Part shown: positions 21,886 to 30,940 of the stretch, one piece after another
Layout of the letters: the number at the start of each line of letters is the position of its first letter
Position numbering within the stretch: the stretch's first letter is position 1
Assembly: GCF_900582195.1 (NCBI RefSeq)
Contig: NZ_UTHA01000068.1
Location: 62,001-126,000 of the forward strand
DNA from: Pseudomonas viridiflava
GTDB lineage: Bacteria > Pseudomonadota > Gammaproteobacteria > Pseudomonadales > Pseudomonadaceae
Reading direction: 5' to 3'
Length of the DNA stretch: 64,000 bases
Notes under the pieces: generated by a model
Seen by the model: the letters and a program-made list of their open reading frames with translations, nothing else
Told to the model about the DNA's origin: nothing
The model's database searches: none
Made by a program: the position numbers and the translations under genes

Positions 21886-23173
21886 CAATGGGGCTCCGAG
21901 CGCGGGCGTCGAGCAGGGTCGCGGCCGCTTCAATAGTAAGGTTGCGTGCGTGCAGCGCGCCGAAACCCGGCAGCGTTGCATCGCGAAAATAGAGGTCGTA
22001 ATGACCGGGATTGACGGCCAGCAACGTCACCGGGGCACAGTGGGCGGCGGCGCAAGAACGCGTGCAGCCGCTGAGGTGTACGTTGAGGGCCGAGGGCAGC
22101 AAGGTCGCCAGATGGCGGGCGTCCTGCTTGGTGTCGGCCAGACCTTTGCCACAGCCATTGGAGCCGGTGCAGGCGATCAGCCGTGCAAGGGGCTCGGCTG
22201 CGCGGGTCAGCAGGTTCAGTCGCTCAAGACCTTCCAGCACCTGAGCCGCATCGCTTGCTTTGACGTCCGGCACCAGCAGGCTTTGCCAGGGTGTGAAACG
22301 CAGGCTGCCATTGCCGAACTGGCGGGCCAGTTGCGCCGCCCCGCGCAGCATTGCCGGATCGAGACGTCCCAGCGCCGGCACTGCTCCGATGTACACCCGG
22401 CCCGGTGTATTTTGCCGATGAACGCCGATGTGCAGATTGTCCGCAACGGCTGTGCGCTGCCATTGGCTGATCGGCTTGATCGGCAAACGCGTTCGCAGGG
22501 CGTCGAGAAACGCCAGCTTCGGCAGTTCATCGAGCAAATGGCGCATCCGCGTCTGTTCCGGCCGGGCCAGTTGCAGGAACAATTCCAGCACCGCGACCAC
22601 CAGCGCATGGCCATTTTCTGTCGCCACGGCACCGACGGCACGATCCGTCGGGCATCCGGCCAGACCGAACGCCCACAACTTTTCCCCGTCGCGCTCAAAC
22701 GCCGACAACCACAAATCATGAGGATGTTCGAGCATCGCCAGCGCTTCGCCGCCATCGAGTTGCACAGCAAACTTGGCGCTTAGCTCATGAAAGCGTGGAT
22801 GGCTTTGCAAGTTGTCGAGGATCTGCTCGGCCAGTGCGCGGGTATCGACGCGCATCTGCCGGTCGATGCCGGCGGCCGGGCTGAGCATCAGGTTGCGCAC
22901 GTCATCACCGGCGGCGGTGCGCGGGCCGAGCCCGGCAGCGAGCAAACGCTCGATCAGCGCTGCGGATTGCTCACCGATCCCACGAATCTGCAGATTGGCC
23001 CGGTTGGTCGCTTCAATCGCCCCGCCGAACTGTTCGGCGGCCTCGGCCACCGCGTCAGCCTGATCGGCGCTGATCGACCCGCCATTGAGCTTGATCCGGC
23101 AGATGCCGCCGTCCAGTGCCTGGACGATACGCAGCAACCCCGGGCAGGCCGAGGGGCGTATAGCGGTGGACAT
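21878..23173 (-). CDS. cobG: Precorrin-3B synthase
   Basis: CobG is the oxygen-dependent monooxygenase of the aerobic B12 pathway. It hydroxylates precorrin-3A at C20 and forms the lactone, preparing ring contraction by CobJ. The 431-residue protein resembles nitrite/sulfite reductases, with two ferredoxin-like half domains and a cysteine set for the Fe-S cluster: ACTGSNGC (C-x5-C) and SGCTRSCAAAHC (C-x3-C). The ATG at 23173 begins MSTAIRPSACPGLLRIVQ. It is the first gene of the minus-strand cob operon and diverges from cobL. Confidence 0.93.
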   Translation of the reverse strand: MSTAIRPSACPGLLRIVQALDGGICRIKLNGGSISADQADAVAEAAEQFGGAIEATNRANLQIRGIGEQSAALIERLLAAGLGPRTAAGDDVRNLMLSPAAGIDRQMRVDTRALAEQILDNLQSHPRFHELSAKFAVQLDGGEALAMLEHPHDLWLSAFERDGEKLWAFGLAGCPTDRAVGAVATENGHALVVAVLELFLQLARPEQTRMRHLLDELPKLAFLDALRTRLPIKPISQWQRTAVADNLHIGVHRQNTPGRVYIGAVPALGRLDPAMLRGAAQLARQFGNGSLRFTPWQSLLVPDVKASDAAQVLEGLERLNLLTRAAEPLARLIACTGSNGCGKGLADTKQDARHLATLLPSALNVHLSGCTRSCAAAHCAPVTLLAVNPGHYDLYFRDATLPGFGALHARNLTIEAAATLLDARARSPIDA

Positions 23174-23305
23174 CGGGCGTTCGTTCAAGGGGCGGACCGG
23201 CTGCGTGGGAAAGGCGCTTCGCGGGCGAAGGCGCGGTATTATGCCTGCTTTGTCCGCTGGCATGAAAAGACTGCCCGTCGGAACGGCCTGTTTAGAGGAA
23301 TATAG
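23174..23305. promoter_or_regulatory. Divergent cobG / cobL control region
   Basis: These 132 bases must contain promoters for both cob operons. I looked for a cobalamin riboswitch (B12-box AGCCACTG-like core and its partner) and did not find one on either strand. GAGGAA at about 23293 is the cobL ribosome site. Individual promoter boxes cannot be assigned safely. Confidence 0.5.
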
Positions 23306-24517
23306 ATGTCGCCCTGGCTGACGGTAGTGGGAATCGGTGAAGACGGCTTCAAGGGTCTGGGCAAAAACGCCCGGCGTGCCCTGCTGGGCGCCTCGCGGAT
23401 CGTCGGTGGCCAGCGCCAACTGGATCTGCTGCCGGTGTGCATTCGCGGCGAACGGCAGTTGTGGCCCAGTCCGTTTTCCCTCGCACCGGTGCTTGAGCAG
23501 CGTGGCGATGCGGTCTGCGTGCTGGCCAGCGGTGACCCGATGTTCTACGGCGTTGGTGCCAGCCTCGCCCGTCAGGTGCCGAGCGACGAGATGCTGATCC
23601 TGCCGGCGCCGTCCTCCTGCTCGCTGGCCGCCGCTCGTCTTGGCTGGCCGTTGCAGGACGTGGTGACGCTGTCGTTGGTGGCCCGACCACTGGCGGCGCT
23701 CAATGCGCAATTATTCAGTGGCGTGCGTCTGTTGTTGCTGAGCAACGACGGTCAGAGCCCGGCTGCTGTTGCACAGTTGCTCCGTGAACGCGGCTTCGGT
23801 TCGAGCCGGATGTGCGTTCTCGAGCATCTCGGCGGTGACACCGAACGACGCATCGACAGCAGCGCCAGCGCCTGGGGCGACGCGCCGATAGCCGACCTCA
23901 ATGTCATCGCCATCGAGTGCCAGGCCGATATCGAAGCCCCGCGCCTGTCGCGCCTGGCCGGACTGCCGGATTCAGCCTTCCAGCATGACGGCCAATTGAC
24001 CAAACGCGACGTGCGCGCCATCACCCTCGCCCGTCTCGCCCCCACACCCGGCGAACTGCTCTGGGATGTCGGTGCCGGCAGCGGCTCGATCGGCATCGAG
24101 TGGATGCGCGCGCACCCGAGCTGCCGCGCCTTGGCCATCGAAGCCGACGAAGGTCGCCAGCAACTGATCGAACACAACCGCGATGCGCTGGGTGTGCCCG
24201 GTCTGCAATTGATTCGCGGCAAGGCACCGCAGGCTCTCGCCGGACTGGAGCGCCCGGATGCGATTTTTATCGGTGGCGGCGTCACCCGTGAGGGCGTGTT
24301 CGAAACCTGCTGGGAACAGCTCAAACCCGGTGGCCGACTGGTCGCCAACGCAGTGACCCTGCAAAGCGAAGTGGCCCTGATGAACTGGCGCGAACGTTAC
24401 GGCGGCGAGCTGACGCGCATCCATGTCGCCCAGGCGCAGCCGCTCGGCGAGTTCGATACCTGGCGCCAAGCGTTGCCAATCACTCTGCTCGATCTGGTCA
24501 AACCCCTCGATGCGTGA
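23306..24517 (+). CDS. cobL: Precorrin-6Y C5,15-methyltransferase (decarboxylating)
   Basis: CobL methylates precorrin-6Y at C5 and C15 and removes the acetate carboxyl. The 403-residue protein is the usual two-domain fusion: an N-terminal CbiE-type tetrapyrrole methylase ([33 protein letters not shown]) and a C-terminal CbiT-type Rossmann methyltransferase ([32 protein letters not shown]). A strong GAGGAA lies before ATG 23306. It overlaps cbiD by eight bases. Confidence 0.95.
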   Translation: MSPWLTVVGIGEDGFKGLGKNARRALLGASRIVGGQRQLDLLPVCIRGERQLWPSPFSLAPVLEQRGDAVCVLASGDPMFYGVGASLARQVPSDEMLILPAPSSCSLAAARLGWPLQDVVTLSLVARPLAALNAQLFSGVRLLLLSNDGQSPAAVAQLLRERGFGSSRMCVLEHLGGDTERRIDSSASAWGDAPIADLNVIAIECQADIEAPRLSRLAGLPDSAFQHDGQLTKRDVRAITLARLAPTPGELLWDVGAGSGSIGIEWMRAHPSCRALAIEADEGRQQLIEHNRDALGVPGLQLIRGKAPQALAGLERPDAIFIGGGVTREGVFETCWEQLKPGGRLVANAVTLQSEVALMNWRERYGGELTRIHVAQAQPLGEFDTWRQALPITLLDLVKPLDA

Positions 24518-25607
24518 CGAAACCGCTGAACAACCTGCGCCGCTGCGCAGCGGCCTGACCACCGGCAGCTGCGCCACCGCCACCAGCCTTGCCGCCGCGC
24601 GCCTGTTGCTCAGCGGGGTTTCAGCCGATGCGGTGCAGATCGTGTTACCCAAAGGCAAACAGGTGCAGATGCGCCTGGAGTTCTGCCGGTTGACCGACGA
24701 CGGCGCTGAGGCCGGGACGATCAAGGATGCCGGCGACGATCCGGACGTGACCCACGGCGCGCTGCTCTATTCGCGAGTGCGACTGATGGCCGAGCCGGGG
24801 ATTCGCTTCAATGCCGGTGCCGGCGTAGGCACCGTGACCCGGCCGGGATTGGTGCTCGGTGTTGGTGAGCCGGCAATCAACCCGGTACCGCGCAAAATGA
24901 TCAGTGATCACCTGACATCGCTCGCTGCAGAAACCGGTTATGGCGGCGGCTTCGACGTCACCGTAAACGTCGAGGGCGGCGAAGCGCTGGCATTGAAAAC
25001 CATGAATCCACGGCTGGGCATTCTTGGCGGATTATCGATCCTCGGCACCAGCGGCATTGTCCGGCCGTTTTCCTGCGCTGCGTATATCGCCTCGATCCAT
25101 CAAGGCATCGATGTCGCCAAAACCAACGGTTACCTGCACATCGCCGCGTGCACCGGCAATGCCAGCGAAGACACCATGCGCCGGGTCTACAACCTGCCGG
25201 AAATCGCCCTGATCGAAATGGGTGATTTTGTCGGTGCAGTGCTAAAGCATCTGCGCAAAGTGCCTGTGGATAAACTCAGCCTGTGCGGCGGCTTCGGCAA
25301 GATCAGCAAACTGGCGGCCGGGCATATGGATCTGCACTCGCGGCATTCGAGTATCGACTTGCCGCAACTGGCGGAGTGGGCGGCGGCGATAGGCGCCGAT
25401 GAGCTGTTGCAACAAGGCATTCGCGAGGCCAATACCAGTCAGCAGGCCCTGGCGATGGCCAGTGCGGCGGGGGTCGCACTGGGTGATGAGGTGTGTCGTC
25501 ACGCTCTGGAGTTTGCCCGCAGCGTGGTGCCGGCGCAGGTGCAGGTCGAGGTGTTTGCGATTGATCGTCAGGGCGGGATTGTCGGGCAGGCCGGAGGTTT
25601 TGCATGA
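24510..25607 (+). CDS. cbiD: Cobalt-precorrin-5B C1-methyltransferase
   Basis: CbiD methylates C1 of the corrin ring after loss of the C20 fragment. In pseudomonads it takes the place that CobF holds in the classical aerobic pathway. The 365-residue protein shows [18 protein letters not shown] at the N-terminus, [36 protein letters not shown] and [22 protein letters not shown] 24510 lies inside the end of cobL, and the stop overlaps the cobK start (ATGA), so the three genes are coupled. Confidence 0.95.
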   Translation: MRDETAEQPAPLRSGLTTGSCATATSLAAARLLLSGVSADAVQIVLPKGKQVQMRLEFCRLTDDGAEAGTIKDAGDDPDVTHGALLYSRVRLMAEPGIRFNAGAGVGTVTRPGLVLGVGEPAINPVPRKMISDHLTSLAAETGYGGGFDVTVNVEGGEALALKTMNPRLGILGGLSILGTSGIVRPFSCAAYIASIHQGIDVAKTNGYLHIAACTGNASEDTMRRVYNLPEIALIEMGDFVGAVLKHLRKVPVDKLSLCGGFGKISKLAAGHMDLHSRHSSIDLPQLAEWAAAIGADELLQQGIREANTSQQALAMASAAGVALGDEVCRHALEFARSVVPAQVQVEVFAIDRQGGIVGQAGGFA

Positions 25608-26332
25608 CACGGATTTTGCTGCTCGGCGGCGTCACGGAAGCGCTGGCGATTGCCCGGACGCTCGGGCCGCAACATGTCTACAGCCTCGCAGGCGTTGGCC
25701 GGGTTCCGACGGATCTGACCTGTCAGGTGCGCGTTGGTGGCTACGGGGGCGCTGAAGGGCTGGCGCAATTCATTCGTGACGAAGACATCGAGCTGTTGCT
25801 CGACGCCACGCATCCCTATGCCGCACAGATCAGCCAGAACGCCGCGACCGCCGCGCGACTGACCGACATCCCCTGCTGGGCTTTGCGCCGCCCGGCCTGG
25901 CAGCCGCAGCCCGGTGATGACTGGCGTGAAGTCAGCGACTGGGCCGAGTTGATCGCTGCCCTCAAGCCGTTTCGCCGACCGCTGTTCACCCTCGGCCGCG
26001 AACCGCTGCAGCACCTCGATGAAATCCCTGCGCAGCAGTTCTGGACCCTGCGCGCACTCGAGGTCTACCCCGGCAATGAACGCTGCGAAGTGATCGGCGC
26101 CCGTGGGCCGTTTCTGCTTGAGGATGAACGCGCACTGTTCGAACGGCGGCAGATCGATGTGCTGATCAGCAAGAACAGCGGCAGCACCGCCACCGAGCCA
26201 AAGCTAGAAGTGGCGCGCGAGCGTGGGGTGCCGGTGCTGGTGTTGAAGCGGCCGGGGTTGCCGGGGGTTGATCGGGAATTTCGATCAGCGTCTGAAGTCC
26301 TTGAAGCCCTGACGACGTCAGACTTTTCCTGA
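25604..26332 (+). CDS. cobK: Precorrin-6A reductase
   Basis: CobK uses NADPH to reduce precorrin-6A to precorrin-6Y, the substrate of CobL. The 242-residue protein has the N-terminal [15 protein letters not shown], the [16 protein letters not shown] block and the C-terminal [19 protein letters not shown] typical of CobK/CbiJ. It is the last gene of the plus-strand cob operon. No good intrinsic terminator is seen after it. Confidence 0.94.
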   Translation: MTRILLLGGVTEALAIARTLGPQHVYSLAGVGRVPTDLTCQVRVGGYGGAEGLAQFIRDEDIELLLDATHPYAAQISQNAATAARLTDIPCWALRRPAWQPQPGDDWREVSDWAELIAALKPFRRPLFTLGREPLQHLDEIPAQQFWTLRALEVYPGNERCEVIGARGPFLLEDERALFERRQIDVLISKNSGSTATEPKLEVARERGVPVLVLKRPGLPGVDREFRSASEVLEALTTSDFS

Positions 26333-26491
26333 CTTCGAATTTATTTGCGAATTTACCTGCAATTTTTGAGGACGCAGCCGACTGTTTTTCACTACATCCT
26401 CACCCCAATACTTCGGTTCCTTTAATCCCGACAAGCAGACAGCCAAGAAAAGCGGCTTGCCAGCTTGTATCCCAAGGAATACGATCCCGAC

Positions 26492-26794
26492 ATGATCGCT
26501 TTTGAACGATCCCGCATATTTTCCGAATGGCTCGACTCCTTGAAAGACATCAAAGGGAAAGGCCGAATCATCTCCAGAATTAAAACAGCCGAAAATGGCA
26601 ACTTCGGTGATTGCGGGTTCGTCGGTGACACTGTTTATGAAATGCGTGTTCATTACGGCCCTGGTTACAGGATGTACTTCACACGCAAAGGCGAAGTGAT
26701 TTATCTGCTGCTGATCGGGGGCGACAAATCGACACAAAAAAGAGATATCAAACGCGCCGTGCAGATGGCTCATAACATCGGAAATGAGGAGTAA
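26492..26794 (+). CDS. RelE/HigB-type toxin
   Basis: The 100-residue product belongs to the short killer proteins of the RelE/ParE superfamily (mRNA interferase fold): FSEWLDSLKD near the N-terminus, the glycine-rich ENGNFGDCGFVGDTVYEMRV, HYGPGYRMYFTRKG, and LLIGGDKSTQKRDIKRA. Toxins of this type usually cleave mRNA on the ribosome. ATG 26492 is chosen because it matches family length; a TTG at 26465 is the only earlier option. The antitoxin begins three bases after its stop, in the toxin-first order of higBA modules. Confidence 0.88.
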   Translation: MIAFERSRIFSEWLDSLKDIKGKGRIISRIKTAENGNFGDCGFVGDTVYEMRVHYGPGYRMYFTRKGEVIYLLLIGGDKSTQKRDIKRAVQMAHNIGNEE

Positions 26795-26797
26795 ATC

Positions 26798-27088
26798 ATG
26801 AGCGAAGAATTCGCCCGTTTTGACGCCGCCGAGTACCTCAAAACTCCCGAGGACATGGCGGCGTATCTGGATGCCTGTTTTGACGACGATGAAGGCGACG
26901 GCGTCCTTATCCGTGCAGCGCTCAATGACATCGCCCGGGCTCAAGGCATGACACAAGTGGCGCGGGATGCAGGTTTGGGCCGCGAAAGTCTTTATAAAGC
27001 GCTGAGTAGCACTGGCAATCCCGAATTCGCAACTATCATGAAAGTCATGAAGGCTCTGGGTTTGCGATTGCATGCCGTAACACTGTGA
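26798..27088 (+). CDS. HigA-like antitoxin
   Basis: The 96-residue product is an addiction-module antidote with an acidic N-terminal half (YLDACFDDDEGDG) and a C-terminal HTH (ARAQGMTQVARDAGLGRESL, then KALSSTGNPEF). Proteins of this family bind and neutralise the upstream RelE-like toxin and repress the pair's promoter. It is cotranscribed with the toxin gene at 26492, and the ATG is preceded by GAGGAG that lies inside the end of the toxin gene. Confidence 0.9.
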   Translation: MSEEFARFDAAEYLKTPEDMAAYLDACFDDDEGDGVLIRAALNDIARAQGMTQVARDAGLGRESLYKALSSTGNPEFATIMKVMKALGLRLHAVTL

Positions 27089-27136
27089 AAGCGCTGCGAC
27101 ACCAAACCGCACGAGGCTTTTTTACTTATCGGCCCT

Positions 27137-27163
27137 GATCAGGCTAAATAGCCGCGCCTGATC
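27137..27163. promoter_or_regulatory. Inverted repeat before copper cluster
   Basis: GATCAGG (27137-27143) and CCTGATC (27157-27163) form a 7-bp dyad with a 13-base spacer, 22 bases before the first DUF2946 gene. It could be an operator for the copper cluster or a weak hairpin ending the toxin-antitoxin transcript. It matches no regulator box I know. Confidence 0.3.
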
Positions 27164-27185
27164 GCCCACCCAATGGATCTGTCCC

Positions 27186-27584
27186 ATGAACCGACAACGG
27201 CTAGCAATTGCCTGGATCGCCTGCTTTGCAGTGCTGTTCAACATGCTCGCCATGCCGATGACCGGGGCGATGGCGCAGGCGGCCAGCTCCCCGGCCGAAC
27301 AATTGCTCTGGAGCAGTTTCTGCACCGGCAGCGGGACCAAGATGGTGGCGATCAACATCGGCACCACCGATCAAAAGGCCCCGAGCAACGACAATCATTC
27401 GAACATGCAGCATTGCTGGTGTTGCTCAGGCTCGGCGCCACTGGTCGCGTTGCCGGGGCATTCGCCGCAGCTGTATTTCGCCCGCTACGAAAGCAACCGC
27501 AGCGTGGCGCCAGCCTCTCTGCAAACACCCACTCCGCGCCAGCAATGGCCAAGTCTCAATCCCCGCGCTTCCCCTCTGGTTTGA
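27186..27584 (+). CDS. DUF2946 protein, first copy
   Basis: The 132-residue product has an N-terminal membrane segment or signal (AWIACFAVLFNMLAMPMTGAMA) and a metal-ligand-rich stretch NHSNMQHCWCCSGS with clustered His, Met and Cys. DUF2946 proteins occur beside copper chaperones and copper receptors in pseudomonads, as here. They are presumed periplasmic or membrane metal-binding proteins; their exact role is not established. It is the first gene of the cluster that runs to the PepSY protein. Confidence 0.82.
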   Translation: MNRQRLAIAWIACFAVLFNMLAMPMTGAMAQAASSPAEQLLWSSFCTGSGTKMVAINIGTTDQKAPSNDNHSNMQHCWCCSGSAPLVALPGHSPQLYFARYESNRSVAPASLQTPTPRQQWPSLNPRASPLV

Positions 27585-27632
27585 TTTGTTCGCGCAATTG
27601 ACCTGCGTTTCAAATCGTTCTGGAGAACTGCC

Positions 27633-28112
27633 ATGTTGAACAAACTCATCGTCGTCGCTGCGCTGCTGTTGCCGGCGTGCTTTGCCCATGCTCACGAATA
27701 CAAGGCCGGCGAGCTGGAAATCGCCCATCCGTGGTCGCAAGAGTTGCCGCCGAATGCGCCGACGGTCGCCGCCTATTTCATCATTCACAACGCCGGCAAG
27801 ACTGACGATCGCCTACTCAGCGTCGACTCGCCCATCGCCCCGGAAGCGCAACTGCACGAACACGTCATGCAGGGCGATCTGATGAAGATGCAACAGGTGC
27901 CGAGCGTGGAAATCCCGGCCGGCGGCAACGTAACATTCGCGCCGATGGCCTGGCACGTGATGCTGCTCAATCCGACCGATCGCAGCCTGCTCAGCGACGG
28001 CAAACGCTTCCCGCTGACGATGCATTTCGAGAAGGCCGGTGACGTCACTGTCGAAGTCTCGGTGCAGAAGAAACCACCGGAAACCACGCAGACCCACGCG
28101 CACGCTCAGTAA
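27633..28112 (+). CDS. Periplasmic copper chaperone PCu(A)C
   Basis: The 159-residue product has a Sec signal peptide (cleavage near AHA-HEYK) and a cupredoxin-like PCuAC domain. The conserved copper site H(M)-x10-M-x21-H-x-M is represented by LHEHVMQGDLMKMQ and the later FAPMAWHVML. Proteins of this family carry Cu(I) in the periplasm, often for cytochrome oxidase CuA assembly. A His-rich tail (THAHAQ) may add metal binding. It lies between two DUF2946 genes and before a copper receptor, which supports a copper-uptake role. Confidence 0.93.
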   Translation: MLNKLIVVAALLLPACFAHAHEYKAGELEIAHPWSQELPPNAPTVAAYFIIHNAGKTDDRLLSVDSPIAPEAQLHEHVMQGDLMKMQQVPSVEIPAGGNVTFAPMAWHVMLLNPTDRSLLSDGKRFPLTMHFEKAGDVTVEVSVQKKPPETTQTHAHAQ

Positions 28113-28133
28113 GCCTTCCGGCAGACTCCGCCC

Positions 28134-28580
28134 ATGCGCCCGCTGAGCGCCAGGCCCTCCCGGCAACGCCGTCAGACTCAACACCTGACTCGCGGCAGCT
28201 GGATCGCCCTGTTCGCCATGTTGATGATCTTCATCGGCCCACTGATTTCTCAGTCGATGCCGATGGATCAACACGCCTCGACATCGATGCCAATGCGCAT
28301 GGACATATCGATGGACATGCCGGGCATGGATCACAGCGCACATGACGCCAAGCCCTCAGCCGAACACTGCCCGCCACAATCCCCACACCATGTGCTCTGG
28401 GAAAAGTGTGGCTATTGCAGCCTGCTGTTCAACTGCCCGGCACTGACCGGCGGCGGCGATTTCGTCGCCTTCAATATTCCGCCGCTGAACACCTTCACCC
28501 CGCCCTATCCACGTCTGGGCCACGCCCGGCAACCCTTCTTCCCCGGCGCCCGCACCCGCGCCCCGCCCGTCGCAGCGTAA
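28134..28580 (+). CDS. DUF2946 protein, second copy
   Basis: The 148-residue product has one N-terminal membrane span (WIALFAMLMIFIGPLISQSM) followed by a striking Met/His segment (SMPMRMDISMDMPGMDHSAH) and a C-terminal EKCGYCSLLFNCP with three cysteines. This suits Cu(I) binding on the periplasmic side. It is a diverged paralogue of the gene at 27186 and starts 21 bases after the PCu(A)C gene, so it is probably in the same operon. Confidence 0.82.
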   Translation: MRPLSARPSRQRRQTQHLTRGSWIALFAMLMIFIGPLISQSMPMDQHASTSMPMRMDISMDMPGMDHSAHDAKPSAEHCPPQSPHHVLWEKCGYCSLLFNCPALTGGGDFVAFNIPPLNTFTPPYPRLGHARQPFFPGARTRAPPVAA

Positions 28581-28665
28581 ACACCGCACCTCTGATTGCA
28601 CACGGTTGAGAAGACAGCTTCAGGCTGCCGGCCGTGTCGTTTACGACTGTTTGATGGAAATTGTC

Positions 28666-30786
28666 ATGTCCAGGTTTGCTGCTGTTCCACGCTCGGGCTG
28701 TGCCCCGGCGTCCTTCGCTTTGACCGAATCGCGGATTCGTTTCAGGCACGCTACCGCCGTCCTTTGCGGCGTATTGCTGTCCCCGCTGGTACTGGCCGAT
28801 GATCACACCGGCCACCAGGAAGAACTGAGCCCGACGGTGATTACCGCGATCGCCCCGAGTTCACCGCTGACCATCGTCACCAATCCCAAAGATCCACGCC
28901 AACCGGTACCGGCGAGCGATGGCGGCGATTACCTGAAGACCATTCCCGGTTTCGCGCTGGTGCGCAACGGCGGCACCAACGGTGATCCGGTGCTGCGCGG
29001 CATGTTCGGCTCACGCCTGAACATCCTCACCAACGGCAGCATGATGCTCGGCGCCTGCCCGGGCCGGATGGACGCACCGACCTCGTACATCTCGCCGGAA
29101 ACCTACGACAAACTCACCGTGATCAAAGGCCCGCAAACCGTGCTTTACGGCCCGGGCGCATCGGCCGGTACGGTGCTGTTCGATCGTGAACCGGAGAGTT
29201 TTGGCGAACTCGGCACACGGGTGAATGCGAGTATTCTGGCCGGCTCCCACGGACGCTTCGACAAAGTGGTCGACGCCGCTGCCGGTGGCCCGCTGGGTTA
29301 CGTACGGGTGATCGGCAACACCGCGCATTCCGACGATTACCGCGACGGCAACAACGACATCGTCGCCTCGCGCTACGACAAGTGGAACGGTGACATCGCG
29401 GTCGGGTGGACCCCCGACGCCGACACCCTGATCGAACTCACCGCCGGCAAGGGCGATGGTGAAGCACGCTATGCCGGGCGCGGTATGGACGGCTCACAGT
29501 TTCTGCGTGAAAGCCTCGGTTTGCGTTTCGAAAAATCCAACATCACCGACGTGCTGGAGAAACTCGAAGCGCAGGTCTACTACAACTACGCCGACCACGT
29601 GATGGACAACTACACCCTGCGCACGCCGTCCGGCACCGGAATGATGGCCGGGCCCATGGCCTCCAACGTCGACCGCCGCACCCTCGGCGCACGGATCAAG
29701 GCCACCTGGCGCTGGGCTGAGATCCAACTGATCACCGGCCTCGACGCGCAGACCAACGAACACCGCCAGCGCAGCGGCATGGGCATCGACACCTACAAGG
29801 ATCAGCCGTACACCAAGGACGCCGATTTCCATAACTACGGCGTGTTCAGCGAAGTGACCTGGTACGCCGCCGACCGTGATCGGCTGATCACTGGCGCCCG
29901 CGTCGACCGCGCATCGGCCAAGGATTACCGGCAAACCACCGGCTCGGGAATGATGTCCCGCCCGAACCCGACCGCCGACGACACCCGCGCCGATACCCTG
30001 CCCAGCGGTTTCATTCGCTACGAGCATGACCTCGCCGACAGCCCGACCACGCTCTATGCAGGCCTCGGTCATGCGCAACGTTTCCCGGATTACTGGGAGC
30101 TGTTTTCACCCAAGTCCGGCCCGGCGGGATCGGTCAACGCGTTCGACTCGATCAAACCGGAAAAGACCACCCAGTTCGACTTCGGCGTGAACTACAAATC
30201 TGCCGAACTTGAAGCCTGGGCTTCCGGTTATTTCGGCGTGGTCCGCGACTACATCCTCTTCGATTACACCCCGGCAATGATGGGCATGAGCACCTCGCGC
30301 GCCGAGAACATCGACGCACGAATCATGGGCGCTGAACTCGGTGCCGCGTACAAACTCACCGATAACTGGAAAGCCGATGCGACCCTGGCCTACGCCTGGG
30401 GCAAGAACAGCAGCGACGGCACGGCCCTGCCGCAAATGCCGCCACTGGATGCGCGGTTCGGCCTGACTTACAGCGAAGACAACTGGAGCGCTGGCGCACT
30501 GTGGAGGGTGGTTGCCGCACAAAACCGCATCGACCAGAACAAGGGCAACGTGGTCGGCAAGGATTACGACAAGAGTTCGGGCTTCGGCGTGTTCTCACTC
30601 AACGGAGCCTACCGGATCAACAAACACTGGAAGGTCAGCAGCGGCGTCGACAACCTGTTCGGCAAAGCTTACGCCGAACACCTGAACCTGGCGGGCAACG
30701 CCGGCTTCGGCTACCCGGCCAACGACCCGCAAGCGATCAATGAACCGGGGCGCACGCTCTGGACCAAGGTCGACATGAGCTTCTAA
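28666..30786 (+). CDS. TonB-dependent copper receptor, OprC-like
   Basis: The 706-residue outer-membrane beta-barrel belongs to the TonB-dependent copper receptor family (OprC in P. aeruginosa, NosA in P. stutzeri). It has a long signal region ending near VLADDHTG, a plug domain (DYLKTIPGFALVRNGG, VLRGMFGSRLNIL), the family hallmark GACPGRMDAPTSYIS and a C-terminal Phe typical of barrels (TKVDMSF). The start is set at ATG 28666, which has GGAAA upstream; an in-frame TTG start 60 bases earlier is less likely. It would import copper, consistent with its neighbours. Confidence 0.92.
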   Translation: MSRFAAVPRSGCAPASFALTESRIRFRHATAVLCGVLLSPLVLADDHTGHQEELSPTVITAIAPSSPLTIVTNPKDPRQPVPASDGGDYLKTIPGFALVRNGGTNGDPVLRGMFGSRLNILTNGSMMLGACPGRMDAPTSYISPETYDKLTVIKGPQTVLYGPGASAGTVLFDREPESFGELGTRVNASILAGSHGRFDKVVDAAAGGPLGYVRVIGNTAHSDDYRDGNNDIVASRYDKWNGDIAVGWTPDADTLIELTAGKGDGEARYAGRGMDGSQFLRESLGLRFEKSNITDVLEKLEAQVYYNYADHVMDNYTLRTPSGTGMMAGPMASNVDRRTLGARIKATWRWAEIQLITGLDAQTNEHRQRSGMGIDTYKDQPYTKDADFHNYGVFSEVTWYAADRDRLITGARVDRASAKDYRQTTGSGMMSRPNPTADDTRADTLPSGFIRYEHDLADSPTTLYAGLGHAQRFPDYWELFSPKSGPAGSVNAFDSIKPEKTTQFDFGVNYKSAELEAWASGYFGVVRDYILFDYTPAMMGMSTSRAENIDARIMGAELGAAYKLTDNWKADATLAYAWGKNSSDGTALPQMPPLDARFGLTYSEDNWSAGALWRVVAAQNRIDQNKGNVVGKDYDKSSGFGVFSLNGAYRINKHWKVSSGVDNLFGKAYAEHLNLAGNAGFGYPANDPQAINEPGRTLWTKVDMSF

Positions 30787-30797
30787 CACCCACCCAT

Positions 30798-30893
30798 GTG
30801 GGAGCGAGCTTGCTCGCGAAGGGGACGGTACATCCAACACTGATGTCGTCTGGCACGACGCCTTCGCGAGCAAGTCGAATCGTCGCTCCCACA
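30798..30893. repeat. REP doublet with asymmetric arm
   Basis: The left unit is a standard REP (GTGGGAGCGAGCTTGCTCG). The right unit at 30861-30893 has the extra segment GTCGAATCGTCG in place of the usual GCTCG, so the two arms no longer match over their full length. The doublet fills the gap between the copper receptor and the PepSY gene. Confidence 0.85.
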
Positions 30894-30940
30894 AGGGTTG
30901 CAGAACAACTAAAAGATCCAAGCCCAGCGGAGCACACGTG

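Noticed and set aside
23174..23305. Cobalamin riboswitch in the cobG-cobL gap
   Set aside because: No B12-box core or matching long-range helix could be found on either strand, and the gap is too short for the full aptamer plus both promoters.
26318..27112. Antisense open frame of 264 codons over the toxin-antitoxin pair
   Set aside because: The plus-strand genes match known toxin and antitoxin families, and the antisense product shows no motif.
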